This document shows positions 15,556-23,715 of a stretch of DNA of 64,000 nt, in pieces (position 1 is the first letter of the stretch; the number at the start of each line of letters is the position of its first letter). Position numbers and translations under genes: made by a program. The stretch lies in NCBI GenBank assembly GCA_045643285.1, contig JAZUKN010000102.1, positions 119,389 to 183,388 on the forward strand, given 5' to 3'. This DNA comes from UMGS1696 sp045643285. Lineage in GTDB: Bacteria > Bacillota > Clostridia > Oscillospirales > CAG-272. Under the pieces are notes generated by a model, which worked only from the letters and a program-made list of their open reading frames with translations, was not told the origin of the DNA and did no database searches.

Positions 15556-17037
15556 TTATACGCTGAATGTAAGCTCAGCCATTTCGTCTTTGTCGATGAC
15601 CTTGTCAAAGCGGACAGCCATTCCTTTAACCTTGGAAAGCGGCGCGGGAATCTTCGTATCCGTCGCGGCTGAAAGGGCTTCCAGACCTGCAAAAACGTCG
15701 TCGGTCTGCTTTACTCCTACTGCCTCGGAGACAGCAGGTGCGAATTTGTACGGGCTGGCGGTGGACGCAAGTATCAAGGGAGTCATGTCGCCGCTTTCGG
15801 CGCGATATTTCAGTACAGATCCGTAACCGACTGCCGTGTGTGTGTCGATGAGGTAGTTTTCGTCAACGAATACGTCGTGGATCGCACCGAGCGTTTCGTC
15901 CTCGTCCATATAGTACGCGGAGAACTTTTCGCGTATCTTTTCCATAAGTCCGTCGGGAGCGGTGTATTTGCCGTTTTCTTTCAGCTTTGCCATAAGCTCC
16001 GACGTGATCTCTGCGCCGCCGAGAACGGACAGAAGCCGCTCAAGATTCGACGAGATGAGAATATCCATGGACGGCGAAACGGTTTTGTAGAATTCTCTCG
16101 TTCTGTCGTATACTCCCGTGTTTACAAAGTCCGTGAGAACATTGTTCGAGTTCGACGCAACTATGAATCTGCCGACGGGAAGTCCCATAAGAGACGCGAT
16201 ATACGCCGCGAAAATATTACCGAAGTTGCCGGTCGGCACGCAGATGTTCACTTTGTCGCCGAAGACGATCTCACCCGATTTCACGAGATCGCAGTACGCC
16301 GAGATGTAGTATACGATCTGCGGAGCGAGACGCCCCCAGTTGATCGAGTTTGCGCTTCCGTAGAAGAAGCCGTTTTCGTTTGCTTTTTCGGCGAGCTGTT
16401 TGTCGGAGAAGATCGCCTTTACGCCGTTCTGTGTGTCGTCGAAATTTCCGCGGACAGCCGCGACATAAACGTTCGAGCCGGTCGTCGTCTGCATCTGGAG
16501 CTTCTGCATCGTGCTTACACCGTCGACAGGGAAGAATACCGTTATCTTCACGCCGTCAACGTCTTTGTAGCCCTCAAGCGCGGCTTTTCCCGTGTCACCG
16601 CTCGTTGCAACGAGAATGTGCGCTGTGCGTTTTTCTCCCGTCATTCTGAGCGCAAGGGATAAGAGACGCGGCATGATCTGCAGTGCCATATCCTTGAAAG
16701 CGCAGGTCGGACCGTGCCACAGCTCAAGCGCGTGTACGCCGTCTCTCAGCGTGTGTATGGGTGCAGGACCGCCCGGAAAGCTCTCTTCCGAATAAGCGGC
16801 ACGGCACGCCTCAAGAAGCGCGCCCTTGTCGTAATCGTCGAGATATAAGCCGAGGATAAACGCGGCTCTTTCGGCGTAATTCATATTCATAAGCGCGTCG
16901 AAGTCACCCTTTGCGAGCATCGGGAAGCCCTCGGGAATATATAGTCCTCCATCCGGCGCGAGCCCTTGCTTTATCGCCTCCGCCGACGAAACGCAGACGG
17001 GATTTTCTCTTGTGTCTCTTGTGCTTTTGTAGTTCAT
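15556..17037 (-). CDS. thrC: Threonine synthase
   Basis: A 493-residue PLP enzyme of the long bacterial type. The start MNYKSTRDTRENPVCVSSAEAI and the segment LAPDGGLYIPE are typical. The PLP lysine is in CAFKDMALQ, and the phosphate and glycine-rich loop is ATSGDTGKAAL. It converts O-phosphohomoserine to threonine. The gene at 20619 in the same unit belongs to a mutase-like family that has been proposed to supply homoserine kinase activity, so the two may be functionally linked. The start has no strong AGGAGG but AAAGGA lies nearby. Confidence 0.96.
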   Translation of the reverse strand: MNYKSTRDTRENPVCVSSAEAIKQGLAPDGGLYIPEGFPMLAKGDFDALMNMNYAERAAFILGLYLDDYDKGALLEACRAAYSEESFPGGPAPIHTLRDGVHALELWHGPTCAFKDMALQIMPRLLSLALRMTGEKRTAHILVATSGDTGKAALEGYKDVDGVKITVFFPVDGVSTMQKLQMQTTTGSNVYVAAVRGNFDDTQNGVKAIFSDKQLAEKANENGFFYGSANSINWGRLAPQIVYYISAYCDLVKSGEIVFGDKVNICVPTGNFGNIFAAYIASLMGLPVGRFIVASNSNNVLTDFVNTGVYDRTREFYKTVSPSMDILISSNLERLLSVLGGAEITSELMAKLKENGKYTAPDGLMEKIREKFSAYYMDEDETLGAIHDVFVDENYLIDTHTAVGYGSVLKYRAESGDMTPLILASTASPYKFAPAVSEAVGVKQTDDVFAGLEALSAATDTKIPAPLSKVKGMAVRFDKVIDKDEMAELTFSV

Positions 17038-17048
17038 AATGTAGTCCT

Positions 17049-17987
17049 TTATTCTTTCGGTAGATTGTTTTTCATAAATTCAAACGCCGTATTATACGAC
17101 AGCTTTTCGATAAATCCGCTGTCAACGCCCATTTCGGCGAGCCTGTCTGTTATCTTCGGCAGAGATGAAATATCGTCTATTCCGTCGGGAAGATCCGTTC
17201 CGTCCATGTCACAGCCGAACGCGACGGAAGCGGGAGACAGCTTTTTGAAGTGAAGTATATTCTCGCACACGTCGTCGATCGACGCACTCTCGGGCGTTTT
17301 CGTGAGGTGCAGACGGCAGAGATTCACGCCGACTATGCCGCCTCGTGCGGCGATTCGCATAAATCTGTCGTCGGTGAGGTTGCGCGAATGAGGATTGACG
17401 GAATACGCATCCGAATGAGAGGCGAACGCCACCTTTCCGTGCTTTTCGCAAAGCTCGATTATCTCGTCGGCTGACTTAAAAGAAGCGTGCGAGATGTCGG
17501 GAATAATGCCGAGTCTCAGCATTTCGCAGACTGCTTCACGTCCGAAGTCCGTCAGACCTTTGTCGGTGTCGTGCGAGCCGCCTATCACCGTTTCTCCGCC
17601 CCACAGAGGCGTTATAACGCGCACACCTGCGTCGTACAGTTCTCTTACTCTCCCGAGCTTTCCGCAGAGAATACGCGCGTCCTCGACCGTCAGAATGAAT
17701 CCGTATTTTTTGTCCGATTTGCCGAACTCTTCAAGGTCGCGTGCGGTTTTTATCATCGTCGCGCCGTTTTTTTCAGTCTCGGCGAGAAGATTTTCGCGCA
17801 CTTCCCGGAATTTCGCCCAGCCGTCCTCGTCGGAGAGCTTTGTTGACGTGAAAACCGCAGTGAGCTGAATGTACTTTTCGTATCGTTCGGCTTTTTTCAG
17901 TGAAATGTGAAAATCATTGTCATAAAGTGGCTGATTTTCGTATAAGAGCCGCGTGGCTGTGTCGCAGTGGAGATCGAATAGCTTCAT
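17049..17987 (-). CDS. Membrane dipeptidase (peptidase family M19)
   Basis: 312 residues beginning KLFDLHCDTATRL, which contains the HxD metal motif of renal dipeptidase-like enzymes. Other ligands fit: Glu in LTVEDARIL, HDTDKGLTDFG, and the later His pair in DISHAS and FASHSDAYS. Members cleave dipeptides, often with D-residues, using two zinc ions. No signal peptide or membrane helix is seen, so despite the family name it should be cytoplasmic here. It lies 11 bases from both neighbours. Confidence 0.9.
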   Translation of the reverse strand: MKLFDLHCDTATRLLYENQPLYDNDFHISLKKAERYEKYIQLTAVFTSTKLSDEDGWAKFREVRENLLAETEKNGATMIKTARDLEEFGKSDKKYGFILTVEDARILCGKLGRVRELYDAGVRVITPLWGGETVIGGSHDTDKGLTDFGREAVCEMLRLGIIPDISHASFKSADEIIELCEKHGKVAFASHSDAYSVNPHSRNLTDDRFMRIAARGGIVGVNLCRLHLTKTPESASIDDVCENILHFKKLSPASVAFGCDMDGTDLPDGIDDISSLPKITDRLAEMGVDSGFIEKLSYNTAFEFMKNNLPKE

Positions 17988-17998
17988 TATGTATCACC

Positions 17999-18415
17999 TC
18001 ATTTGCGTCTCGGTGCGCGTGAGAATCTGCCGCGTCTTTGCACGGCGTTCTCGAAATGCCGTATGTCAAGCACTTTGTACTGTTCCGATACGGGATCGGC
18101 ATAAATCTCGATAACGTCTATGCGCGGTATTTTGTCTGTCGGATGTTCTGCCGAGTATCTTTCCGCCGCACGGACGAGAGAAAGCTGTTTTTTCTCATCA
18201 ACCGCCGATGCAGGAGTGCCATATTCGGTCACGGTGTCGGGATACTGCCGCCTTGTCTTGACTTCGACGAATACAAGATATTCTTCGTTTTCCGCGATGA
18301 TGTCTATCTCATCGTGTCCGATGTGGATATTTTTGCCGGTTATCGAATATCCGTTTGATTTCAGATACAGCGCGGCGCTCTCTTCGCCTATACGCCCGTA
18401 TTCACGTCTGTTCAT
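17999..18415 (-). CDS. YraN/UPF0102 family endonuclease-like protein
   Basis: 138 residues starting MNRREYGRIGEESAALYLKSNGYSI, followed by HDEIDIIAENEEYLVFVEVKTRR. The E-x(n)-D-x(n)-EVK arrangement is the restriction-endonuclease-like core of the YraN family. The biological role of the family is not settled. It overlaps rnhB by 14 bases, and the rnhB-yraN pair is common in bacteria. The C-terminus is very arginine-rich (RRGRFSRAPRRK). Confidence 0.9.
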   Translation of the reverse strand: MNRREYGRIGEESAALYLKSNGYSITGKNIHIGHDEIDIIAENEEYLVFVEVKTRRQYPDTVTEYGTPASAVDEKKQLSLVRAAERYSAEHPTDKIPRIDVIEIYADPVSEQYKVLDIRHFENAVQRRGRFSRAPRRK

Positions 18416-19058
18416 TTTGCTTTTTCGCCTGAAGCGCGCTCTCTAATTTGTCGTGGAATTTGTCTATACAACCGAGAAACGATTTTCTGTATATTTCATT
18501 CGCGCCGTACTCATAAACAGCGAGCATATGCTCAAACGTAGGGTACCCCTTGTGCTTTGCGAGGTTGTATTCGGGGTACTTCTCGTCAAGCTCTTTCATT
18601 ATCCTGTCTCGCGTGACCTTTGCAAGCACCGACGCCGCGGCTATCGACTGCGATTTTGCGTCACCTTTTACGACGGTCACGGACGGGACGCCGAAGTCTG
18701 TCTGACGGTTTCCGTCGATAAGTACGACTGACGGCATAACGGTTTTCTTCACCTGTTCCACCGCTCTCCGCATAGCAAGCAGGGAAGCGTGAAGAATGTT
18801 TATTTCGTCTATCTCCGCAGGGGATGCGTCTGCGATACCGTAAGCAACGGCTGACGAAATGATTTCATCGTACAGCTTTTCGCGCTTTTTCTCGGTGAGC
18901 TTTTTCGAGTCGTCAAGTCCCTCTATCACAAGTCCGTCGGGAAGCACGACAGCCGCCGCAACAACGGGACCGCATAAAGGACCGCGTCCGGCTTCGTCCG
19001 TTCCGCAGACTGTTCCGTATTTTTTCGTAAATTCAGCATCAAAACAGCAGTCAAGCAT
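18402..19058 (-). CDS. rnhB: Ribonuclease HII
   Basis: 218 residues with the RNase HII active-site signature GTDEAGRGPLCGPVVAAAVVL near residue 19, the second acidic motif VLIDGNRQ near residue 112 and DAKSQSIAAASVLAKVTRD near residue 132. It removes ribonucleotides and RNA primers from DNA. It overlaps rbgA by 8 bases and yraN by 14, so it sits in a tightly coupled run. Confidence 0.96.
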   Translation of the reverse strand: MLDCCFDAEFTKKYGTVCGTDEAGRGPLCGPVVAAAVVLPDGLVIEGLDDSKKLTEKKREKLYDEIISSAVAYGIADASPAEIDEINILHASLLAMRRAVEQVKKTVMPSVVLIDGNRQTDFGVPSVTVVKGDAKSQSIAAASVLAKVTRDRIMKELDEKYPEYNLAKHKGYPTFEHMLAVYEYGANEIYRKSFLGCIDKFHDKLESALQAKKQNEQT

Positions 19059-19947
19059 TTTCGTCAGCCTTTTTCTTTATTTCGGGAGCGGATTCAAGCG
19101 TTATCCGCCCGATTTTTGCGTCTCTGAATTCGTCAAGAAGCATCGTCGCGGCTCTCAGTGTGTCAAGCTCTCCGCCCGAGATGAGAAAACCGCGCTTTTT
19201 CGCAACAGCGCACAGCTTTTCGTAAGGCGTAGTGTCCGAAAGTTCGTCATAATCGAGCTTGTATCTCGCGCAGAACAACTCCGGTGCACAGGAGTAAAGC
19301 CGTTCGCAAAGACCGCACGCAAGCTCTTCCGTGTCAAGGATAGCGTCGCGTATCGCACCGGTGAACGCGAGGTTCTCGCCGGTGGTCTTGTCGTCGAATT
19401 TCGGCCACAAAACCCCCGGCATATCGAGCAGATCTATTCCGATGCTCGTCGGTACCCACTGCTTTGTCAGCGTTACACCCGGTCTGTTCTCGACTCTCGC
19501 CTTTTTGCCGCCGCTCAGCTTGTTCACAAGAGAGGATTTTCCGACGTTCGGGATTCCGACTATCATAGCGCGTACCCGTCTGCCTTCCATTCCCTTTGCG
19601 GCATATCTTTCGAGCTTGTCGGACAGAACAGAACGCACGGCAGGTGCTATTTCTTTTATCCCGTTTCCCGAAAGTGTGTCAACGGCAATAGCTACCCAGC
19701 CGTTTTTAGAGGAGTAATATTCTATCCATTTTTTTGTCTCACTCGGATCTGCAAGAGCGGATTTTGTGAGCAGAACGAGCTTCGGTTTCAGTCCGACGAG
19801 CTTGTTTATTTCGGGGTTCTTCGAGCTTTTCGGTATTCTCGCGTCGAGAAGTTCGATAACGATGTCAACATCCGAGAGACATTCGGTTATCATTCGGCGC
19901 GTTTTCGCCATGTGCCCGGGGAACCACTGTATTGTCTGTGATGGCAC
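19051..19947 (-). CDS. rbgA: Ribosome biogenesis GTPase RbgA/YlqF
   Basis: 298 residues starting TIQWFPGHMAKTRRMI, the typical YlqF start. The GTPase motifs are circularly permuted: the G4-like LLTKSAL comes first (near residue 60), then G1 GIPNVGKSSLVNKL (near residue 122) and G3 DMPGVLWP (near residue 170). It takes part in a late step of 50S assembly. Its position directly before rnhB is the common Firmicutes order. Confidence 0.96.
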   Translation of the reverse strand: MPSQTIQWFPGHMAKTRRMITECLSDVDIVIELLDARIPKSSKNPEINKLVGLKPKLVLLTKSALADPSETKKWIEYYSSKNGWVAIAVDTLSGNGIKEIAPAVRSVLSDKLERYAAKGMEGRRVRAMIVGIPNVGKSSLVNKLSGGKKARVENRPGVTLTKQWVPTSIGIDLLDMPGVLWPKFDDKTTGENLAFTGAIRDAILDTEELACGLCERLYSCAPELFCARYKLDYDELSDTTPYEKLCAVAKKRGFLISGGELDTLRAATMLLDEFRDAKIGRITLESAPEIKKKADENA

Positions 19948-19965
19948 GGTATTTCTCCGTTTCTG

Positions 19966-20607
19966 TCAGTTTTTGTAGGGATTCTTGAATAATGTGAATT
20001 TGTTGAGCGGGGAGACGCGCATTATGGCTTTGCCGACAACGCACGACTTCTTTACGGGGCCTATTATTCTGCTGTCCGCCGAAAGATTTCTATTGTCGCC
20101 CATGACGAAAATCTCGTCGTCTTCGAGCGTCAGCGGATAGTCTACCATAGACAGCCGTCTGTTGTCGCCTTCGAGATGAATATACGCGCTCTCGTCGATT
20201 ACTTCGCCGTCGATCTTCAAGGTCCACGTCAGCTCGTCGATGTCTATTGTCTGACCGCCGACTGCGATAACGCGTTTGACGAGTGCTTCATTGTCGTAAG
20301 GAGTGGCGGAAATGTCGTGGATAATAACAATGTCACCCTGTGTAGGCTCATACATCAGATCGGAGACTACAAGCCACTCGCCGCCTTTGTAACCGCCCTT
20401 GCCGTCCGGCTCACCGCCGTAAAGCGTCGTGTCCATTGAGTGACCGGCTACGATGTTGAGTCGCACTACAAACGCGAACAGGAGCATTACAAACACGGTC
20501 ACGAACGCCAGAGTCTCGACTATATCGTAAAACGATACGGTAAGGCTGAATTTTTCTTTTTTCTTTTTGGTTTCTTTAATTTCGGTATTGTTCTGATTAT
20601 CGTTCAT
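19966..20607 (-). CDS. lepB: Signal peptidase I
   Basis: 213 residues from the ATG at 20607 (GGAG 6 bases before it); a longer frame to 20685 runs into the upstream gene and is not used. A lysine-rich cytoplasmic start is followed by one membrane helix at about residues 28-55, then the catalytic Ser in VAGHSMDTTL and the catalytic Lys in ALVKRVIAVGG, and the late motif FVMGDNRNLSADSR. It cleaves signal peptides on the outer membrane face. The order lepB-rbgA-rnhB is common in Firmicutes. Confidence 0.95.
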   Translation of the reverse strand: MNDNQNNTEIKETKKKKEKFSLTVSFYDIVETLAFVTVFVMLLFAFVVRLNIVAGHSMDTTLYGGEPDGKGGYKGGEWLVVSDLMYEPTQGDIVIIHDISATPYDNEALVKRVIAVGGQTIDIDELTWTLKIDGEVIDESAYIHLEGDNRRLSMVDYPLTLEDDEIFVMGDNRNLSADSRIIGPVKKSCVVGKAIMRVSPLNKFTLFKNPYKN

Positions 20608-20618
20608 ATCAATCTCCG

Positions 20619-21833
20619 TTATTTTTCGATCAGTCGGCTCATCAGAGTGCTTCCGTCGGGAATATAGAGAGGCATTTTCGCACATTCGGCTTCGGTGAAG
20701 CGAACGGCACCCGATTTTTCTTCACGTGAATCGTAGATGAAGAACGGTACGGGTTCAGGCGAGTGCGTGCGTATTTCGATCGGCGTCGGATGATCGGGCA
20801 GACACATTATTTTGTAGTCGTCTCCGCTGTTTTTGAGGTAATCAAGCACGGGAGCGAGGATCTTTTCGTCGATCAGCTCGATTGCGGATTTTTTCAGTTC
20901 AGCGTCGCCCTGGTGTCCGCATTCGTCCGGCGCTTCAACGTGGACGTATACGAGATCGTGACTGCCGAACGCTTTAATGGCGGCGTCTGCCTTGCCGGAA
21001 TAGTTCGTGTCGTAGTCGCCTGTCGCACCGTCAACATTGTAAATGTCGCATCCGGCGCAGATGCCTATTCCTTTGATAAGGTCGACTGCACAAACGACGG
21101 CGGCTTTTACTCCCCATTTGTCTGAGAAAGAGGGAAGAGCCGGCTTTCTTCCGGGACTCCACAGCCACGGAGAGTTCGCGGGATGCAGACCTTTTTCGCG
21201 TCTTCTCTTGTTTACGGGATGCTCGTCAAGTACCTTTGCTCCCTCGCGCATAAATTCAAGAAATTCGCGCCCACCGTCGTCCTCTCTCGGGAGATAATCA
21301 CCGATGACTCTGCCGAGAATGTCATGCGGACGGCTGAAATCGTATTTGTCCGGCGCGTTCTTCCAGATAAGGCAGTGGCGGTAGCTTACTCCGGTGTACA
21401 GCTTTCGTCCGTCAAGCGGAAGAGCATCATTCAGAGCGGCGATAAGCTCGTCCGCTTCTTCCGTTGTGATGTTTCCGGACGAATGGTCGATCATCGTGCG
21501 GCTCGCGTAGTCGTCGGCGGCAGTTCCGCTCAGAGTAACGATGTTGCAGCGGATAGCGGTGTCGTCGGGCTTCATATCAATGCCTATAGACATAGCTTCA
21601 AGCGGTGAACGTCCCTTTGAGTACGTTCTCGGATCGTACGACATTATAGCGAGGTTTGCGGTGTCGCTTTCGGGAACCATTCCGGCAGGTACGTTCGATA
21701 CGGTACCGCAGAGCGATTTTCCGGCGAGCATATCCATAGTCGGCTTGCTTGCCGCTTCCATAGGTGTGAGATCTCCGAGCGTCGGTACGGGTCTGTCAGC
21801 CATTCCGTCGGGGATAAGTACGAGATACTTCAA
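20619..21833 (-). CDS. ApgM-type cofactor-independent phosphoglycerate mutase family; proposed homoserine kinase
   Basis: A 404-residue alkaline-phosphatase-fold protein. It begins MKYLVLIPDGMADRPVP and has the nucleophile region VPESDTANLAIMSYDP (Asp-Thr-Ala-Asn), EAPDECGHQGD and CLPDHPTPIEIRTHSPEPVPF, all standard for the archaeal ApgM family. Bacterial members of this length have been annotated as proposed homoserine kinase because they lie near threonine genes in organisms without ThrB. Here thrC lies in the same unit, which fits, but glycolytic mutase activity is equally possible from sequence. It is the first gene of an eight-gene run. Confidence 0.85.
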   Translation of the reverse strand: MKYLVLIPDGMADRPVPTLGDLTPMEAASKPTMDMLAGKSLCGTVSNVPAGMVPESDTANLAIMSYDPRTYSKGRSPLEAMSIGIDMKPDDTAIRCNIVTLSGTAADDYASRTMIDHSSGNITTEEADELIAALNDALPLDGRKLYTGVSYRHCLIWKNAPDKYDFSRPHDILGRVIGDYLPREDDGGREFLEFMREGAKVLDEHPVNKRRREKGLHPANSPWLWSPGRKPALPSFSDKWGVKAAVVCAVDLIKGIGICAGCDIYNVDGATGDYDTNYSGKADAAIKAFGSHDLVYVHVEAPDECGHQGDAELKKSAIELIDEKILAPVLDYLKNSGDDYKIMCLPDHPTPIEIRTHSPEPVPFFIYDSREEKSGAVRFTEAECAKMPLYIPDGSTLMSRLIEK

Positions 21834-21902
21834 AATCTATTCTCCTTCCGCGTTTTCATGCGCGATGATAATTCTGCTTTTATCAAAAATTATACCAACT
21901 AT

Positions 21903-21932
21903 ATTATAGCACAATCGGGCTTTGATTGTCAA
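21903..21932 (-). promoter_or_regulatory. Sigma-A promoter of the ApgM-lepB-rbgA-rnhB-yraN-thrC unit
   Basis: On the minus strand TTGACA (21932-21927), 18-base spacer, TATAAT (21908-21903). Both boxes match the consensus. It faces the divergent MreB promoter at 22026. Confidence 0.8.
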
Positions 21933-22025
21933 CGCTTTTACTTATCATAATAGCGTACTTTGCAGGGCGTGGACGCTTTTATTATTACAATTTTGTCATA
22001 CATAATATTTTTATTCATTATCACC

Positions 22026-22054
22026 TTGCAAAAATCAGTTTTGTGTTGTATAAT
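22026..22054 (+). promoter_or_regulatory. Sigma-A promoter of the MreB-like gene
   Basis: TTGCAA (22026-22031), 17-base spacer, TATAAT (22049-22054). A leader of about 65 bases follows up to the ATG at 22125. Confidence 0.8.
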
Positions 22055-22124
22055 AATATCGGGAAATGATTTACACGGGTATTTCCCGTGGATTAAGATA
22101 AAAACGAAAGGGCGGAAGAAACGA

Positions 22125-23162
22125 ATGAGCAAAGACATTGGTATCGACCTCGGCACTGCGACAGTTCTCGTTTATGTCAAAGGGCGCGGTATCGTCATAA
22201 AAGAGCCGTCCGTTGTCGCCATTGATAAATATTCGGAAAAGATTTTGAAGGTCGGACGCGAAGCGCAGGTCATGCTCGGACGTACCCCCGGCAATATAAC
22301 GGCAATCAGACCGCTCCGTGACGGAGTAATAAGCCAGTATGAGGTCACGCTGTCGATGATTCGTTATTTCATCAAAAAAGCGTGCGGAACGGTCATTCTC
22401 AAGCCGCGTGTAATTATCTGCGTGCCGTCCGGGATCACCGAAGTCGAAGAAAGGGCGGTAGTCGACGCAGCAACACAGGCAGGAGCAAAGCGTACATACC
22501 TTATCGAAGAGCCTGTTGCGGCTGCACTCGGCGCAGGGCTTGACATATCCGGTCCGAACGGTCACATGGTGGTCGACATCGGCGGCGGCACTACCGATAT
22601 AGCTGTTCTGTCGCTCGGCGGCGTTGTCGTTTCCGAATCAATAAAGGTCGCAGGCGATAAGTTCGACGAGGCAATAATCCGTTATGTAAAAAGAAAGCAC
22701 AATGTTCTCATCGGTGAAACGACAGCAGAACAGATAAAGATACGCATAGGTTCCGCATGGCCGAGACAGGAGCCGCGTTTCATTGACGTTAAGGGACGCT
22801 GTCTTATCGAAGGACTGCCGAAGGTCGTCCGCATTTACTCCGATGAAATACCGACCGCACTTGAAGAGCCTATAACCGCAGTCATAGAAGCCGTTTGTTC
22901 AGTCGTTGAACGTACTCCGCCGGAGCTTATCGGTGATATCCTCTCGAACGGCATAGTCATGACAGGCGGCGGAAGCCTCTTGTACGGGCTTGACAGACTC
23001 ATTGAGTATTCGACCGGAATCCGCACAAGAGTCGCTGATAAGGCGGTTTCTTGCGTTGCCATAGGTACCGGAAAGAGCCTTGAAAAGTTGACCTATCTTC
23101 CCGACGGCTCTGCGTCTCTCAGAGACAGGATAACGACCGGATTCCGCGGAATGCTGAAATAA
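22125..23162 (+). CDS. mreB: Rod shape-determining protein, MreB/Mbl family
   Basis: 345 residues from the ATG at 22125; the frame extends upstream to 21960 but that part covers the promoter. The actin-fold motifs are present: phosphate 1 DIGIDLGTATVLVYVKG, phosphate 2 MVVDIGGGTTDIAVLS, and the adenosine loop VMTGGGSLLYGLD. It polymerises under the membrane and guides wall synthesis. It stands alone, without mreC or mreD, so it could be an Mbl or MreBH type; assignment between these is not possible by eye. Confidence 0.95.
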   Translation: MSKDIGIDLGTATVLVYVKGRGIVIKEPSVVAIDKYSEKILKVGREAQVMLGRTPGNITAIRPLRDGVISQYEVTLSMIRYFIKKACGTVILKPRVIICVPSGITEVEERAVVDAATQAGAKRTYLIEEPVAAALGAGLDISGPNGHMVVDIGGGTTDIAVLSLGGVVVSESIKVAGDKFDEAIIRYVKRKHNVLIGETTAEQIKIRIGSAWPRQEPRFIDVKGRCLIEGLPKVVRIYSDEIPTALEEPITAVIEAVCSVVERTPPELIGDILSNGIVMTGGGSLLYGLDRLIEYSTGIRTRVADKAVSCVAIGTGKSLEKLTYLPDGSASLRDRITTGFRGMLK

Positions 23163-23166
23163 AAAA

Positions 23167-23201
23167 ACAGCTCTCTGAATATGATCGGAGAGCTGTTCTT
23201 T
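23167..23201 (+). terminator. Terminator of the MreB-like gene
   Basis: ACAGCTCTC (23167-23175) pairs with GAGAGCTGT (23188-23196), then TTCTTT. Confidence 0.85.
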
Positions 23202-23215
23202 GCATTAAATCAAAC

Positions 23216-23252
23216 AAAAAGCCCTCCGACCGGAGCAAACAGTCGGAGAGCT
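23216..23252 (-). terminator. Terminator of rpsT
   Basis: On the minus strand AGCTCTCCGAC and GTCGGAGGGCT pair with one mismatch and are followed by five T and G. It faces the MreB terminator. Confidence 0.85.
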
Positions 23253-23269
23253 TGTTTTGTCTTTAAAAC

Positions 23270-23533
23270 TTACGCCATCTTGTTGAGAAGAAGTGTGAAT
23301 CTGCTCTTCTTGTGAGCGGCGTTGTTCTTGTGAAGAAGTCCCTTAGCTACAGCCTGGTCAACAGCTTTGATCGTGTTGCCGTAAAGAGCTTCTGCCTGAG
23401 CCTTGTCGCCTGCTTCTACTGCTGCAAGGAACTTTTTGATAGTTGTCTTGAGAGCAGTCTTAGCCATCTTGTTCTGAAGTGTCTTCGCGGAGATGACTTT
23501 TACGCGCTTTTTAGCGGATTTGATGTTCGGCAT
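23270..23533 (-). CDS. rpsT: 30S ribosomal protein S20
   Basis: 87 residues from the ATG at 23533, which has GGGAG 8 bases upstream; the in-frame ATG at 23551 is within the ribosome binding region. It starts MPNIKSAKKRVKVI and is rich in Lys and Ala throughout, with NNAAHKKSRFTLLLNKM at the end, all typical of S20. It binds 16S rRNA in the 30S body. It is monocistronic, with its own promoter, a leader of about 95 bases and a terminator. Confidence 0.97.
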   Translation of the reverse strand: MPNIKSAKKRVKVISAKTLQNKMAKTALKTTIKKFLAAVEAGDKAQAEALYGNTIKAVDQAVAKGLLHKNNAAHKKSRFTLLLNKMA

Positions 23534-23635
23534 TGTTTTTCTCCCTTTCAAAAATTTTTACGGTTTTTGATAACCGAAGCGAGTTCCGTCGGTGCCTGAG
23601 AGGGTACACCTTCGGGCAATCTCATACAATTAGTA

Positions 23636-23664
23636 ATTGTACCACGTTAATTCGGAAAATGCAA
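23636..23664 (-). promoter_or_regulatory. Sigma-A promoter of rpsT
   Basis: On the minus strand TTGCAT (23664-23659), 17-base spacer, TACAAT (23641-23636). The leader between 23533 and 23628 holds a small hairpin region, which could be an autoregulatory site; no known S20 leader motif was recognised. Confidence 0.7.
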
Positions 23665-23715
23665 GTGTTTTCGGAAAAATAAAGGAAAAAATTTTATATT
23701 TGTCGTATAATTTTG

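Noticed and set aside
15555..15692. Upstream extension of the metallophosphoesterase
   Set aside because: It lies in the wrong frame inside thrC; the ATG at 15554 begins the conserved metal motif.
21960..22124. Upstream extension of the MreB-like protein
   Set aside because: It overlaps the -35 and -10 boxes; homologues start at MSKDIGIDLG.
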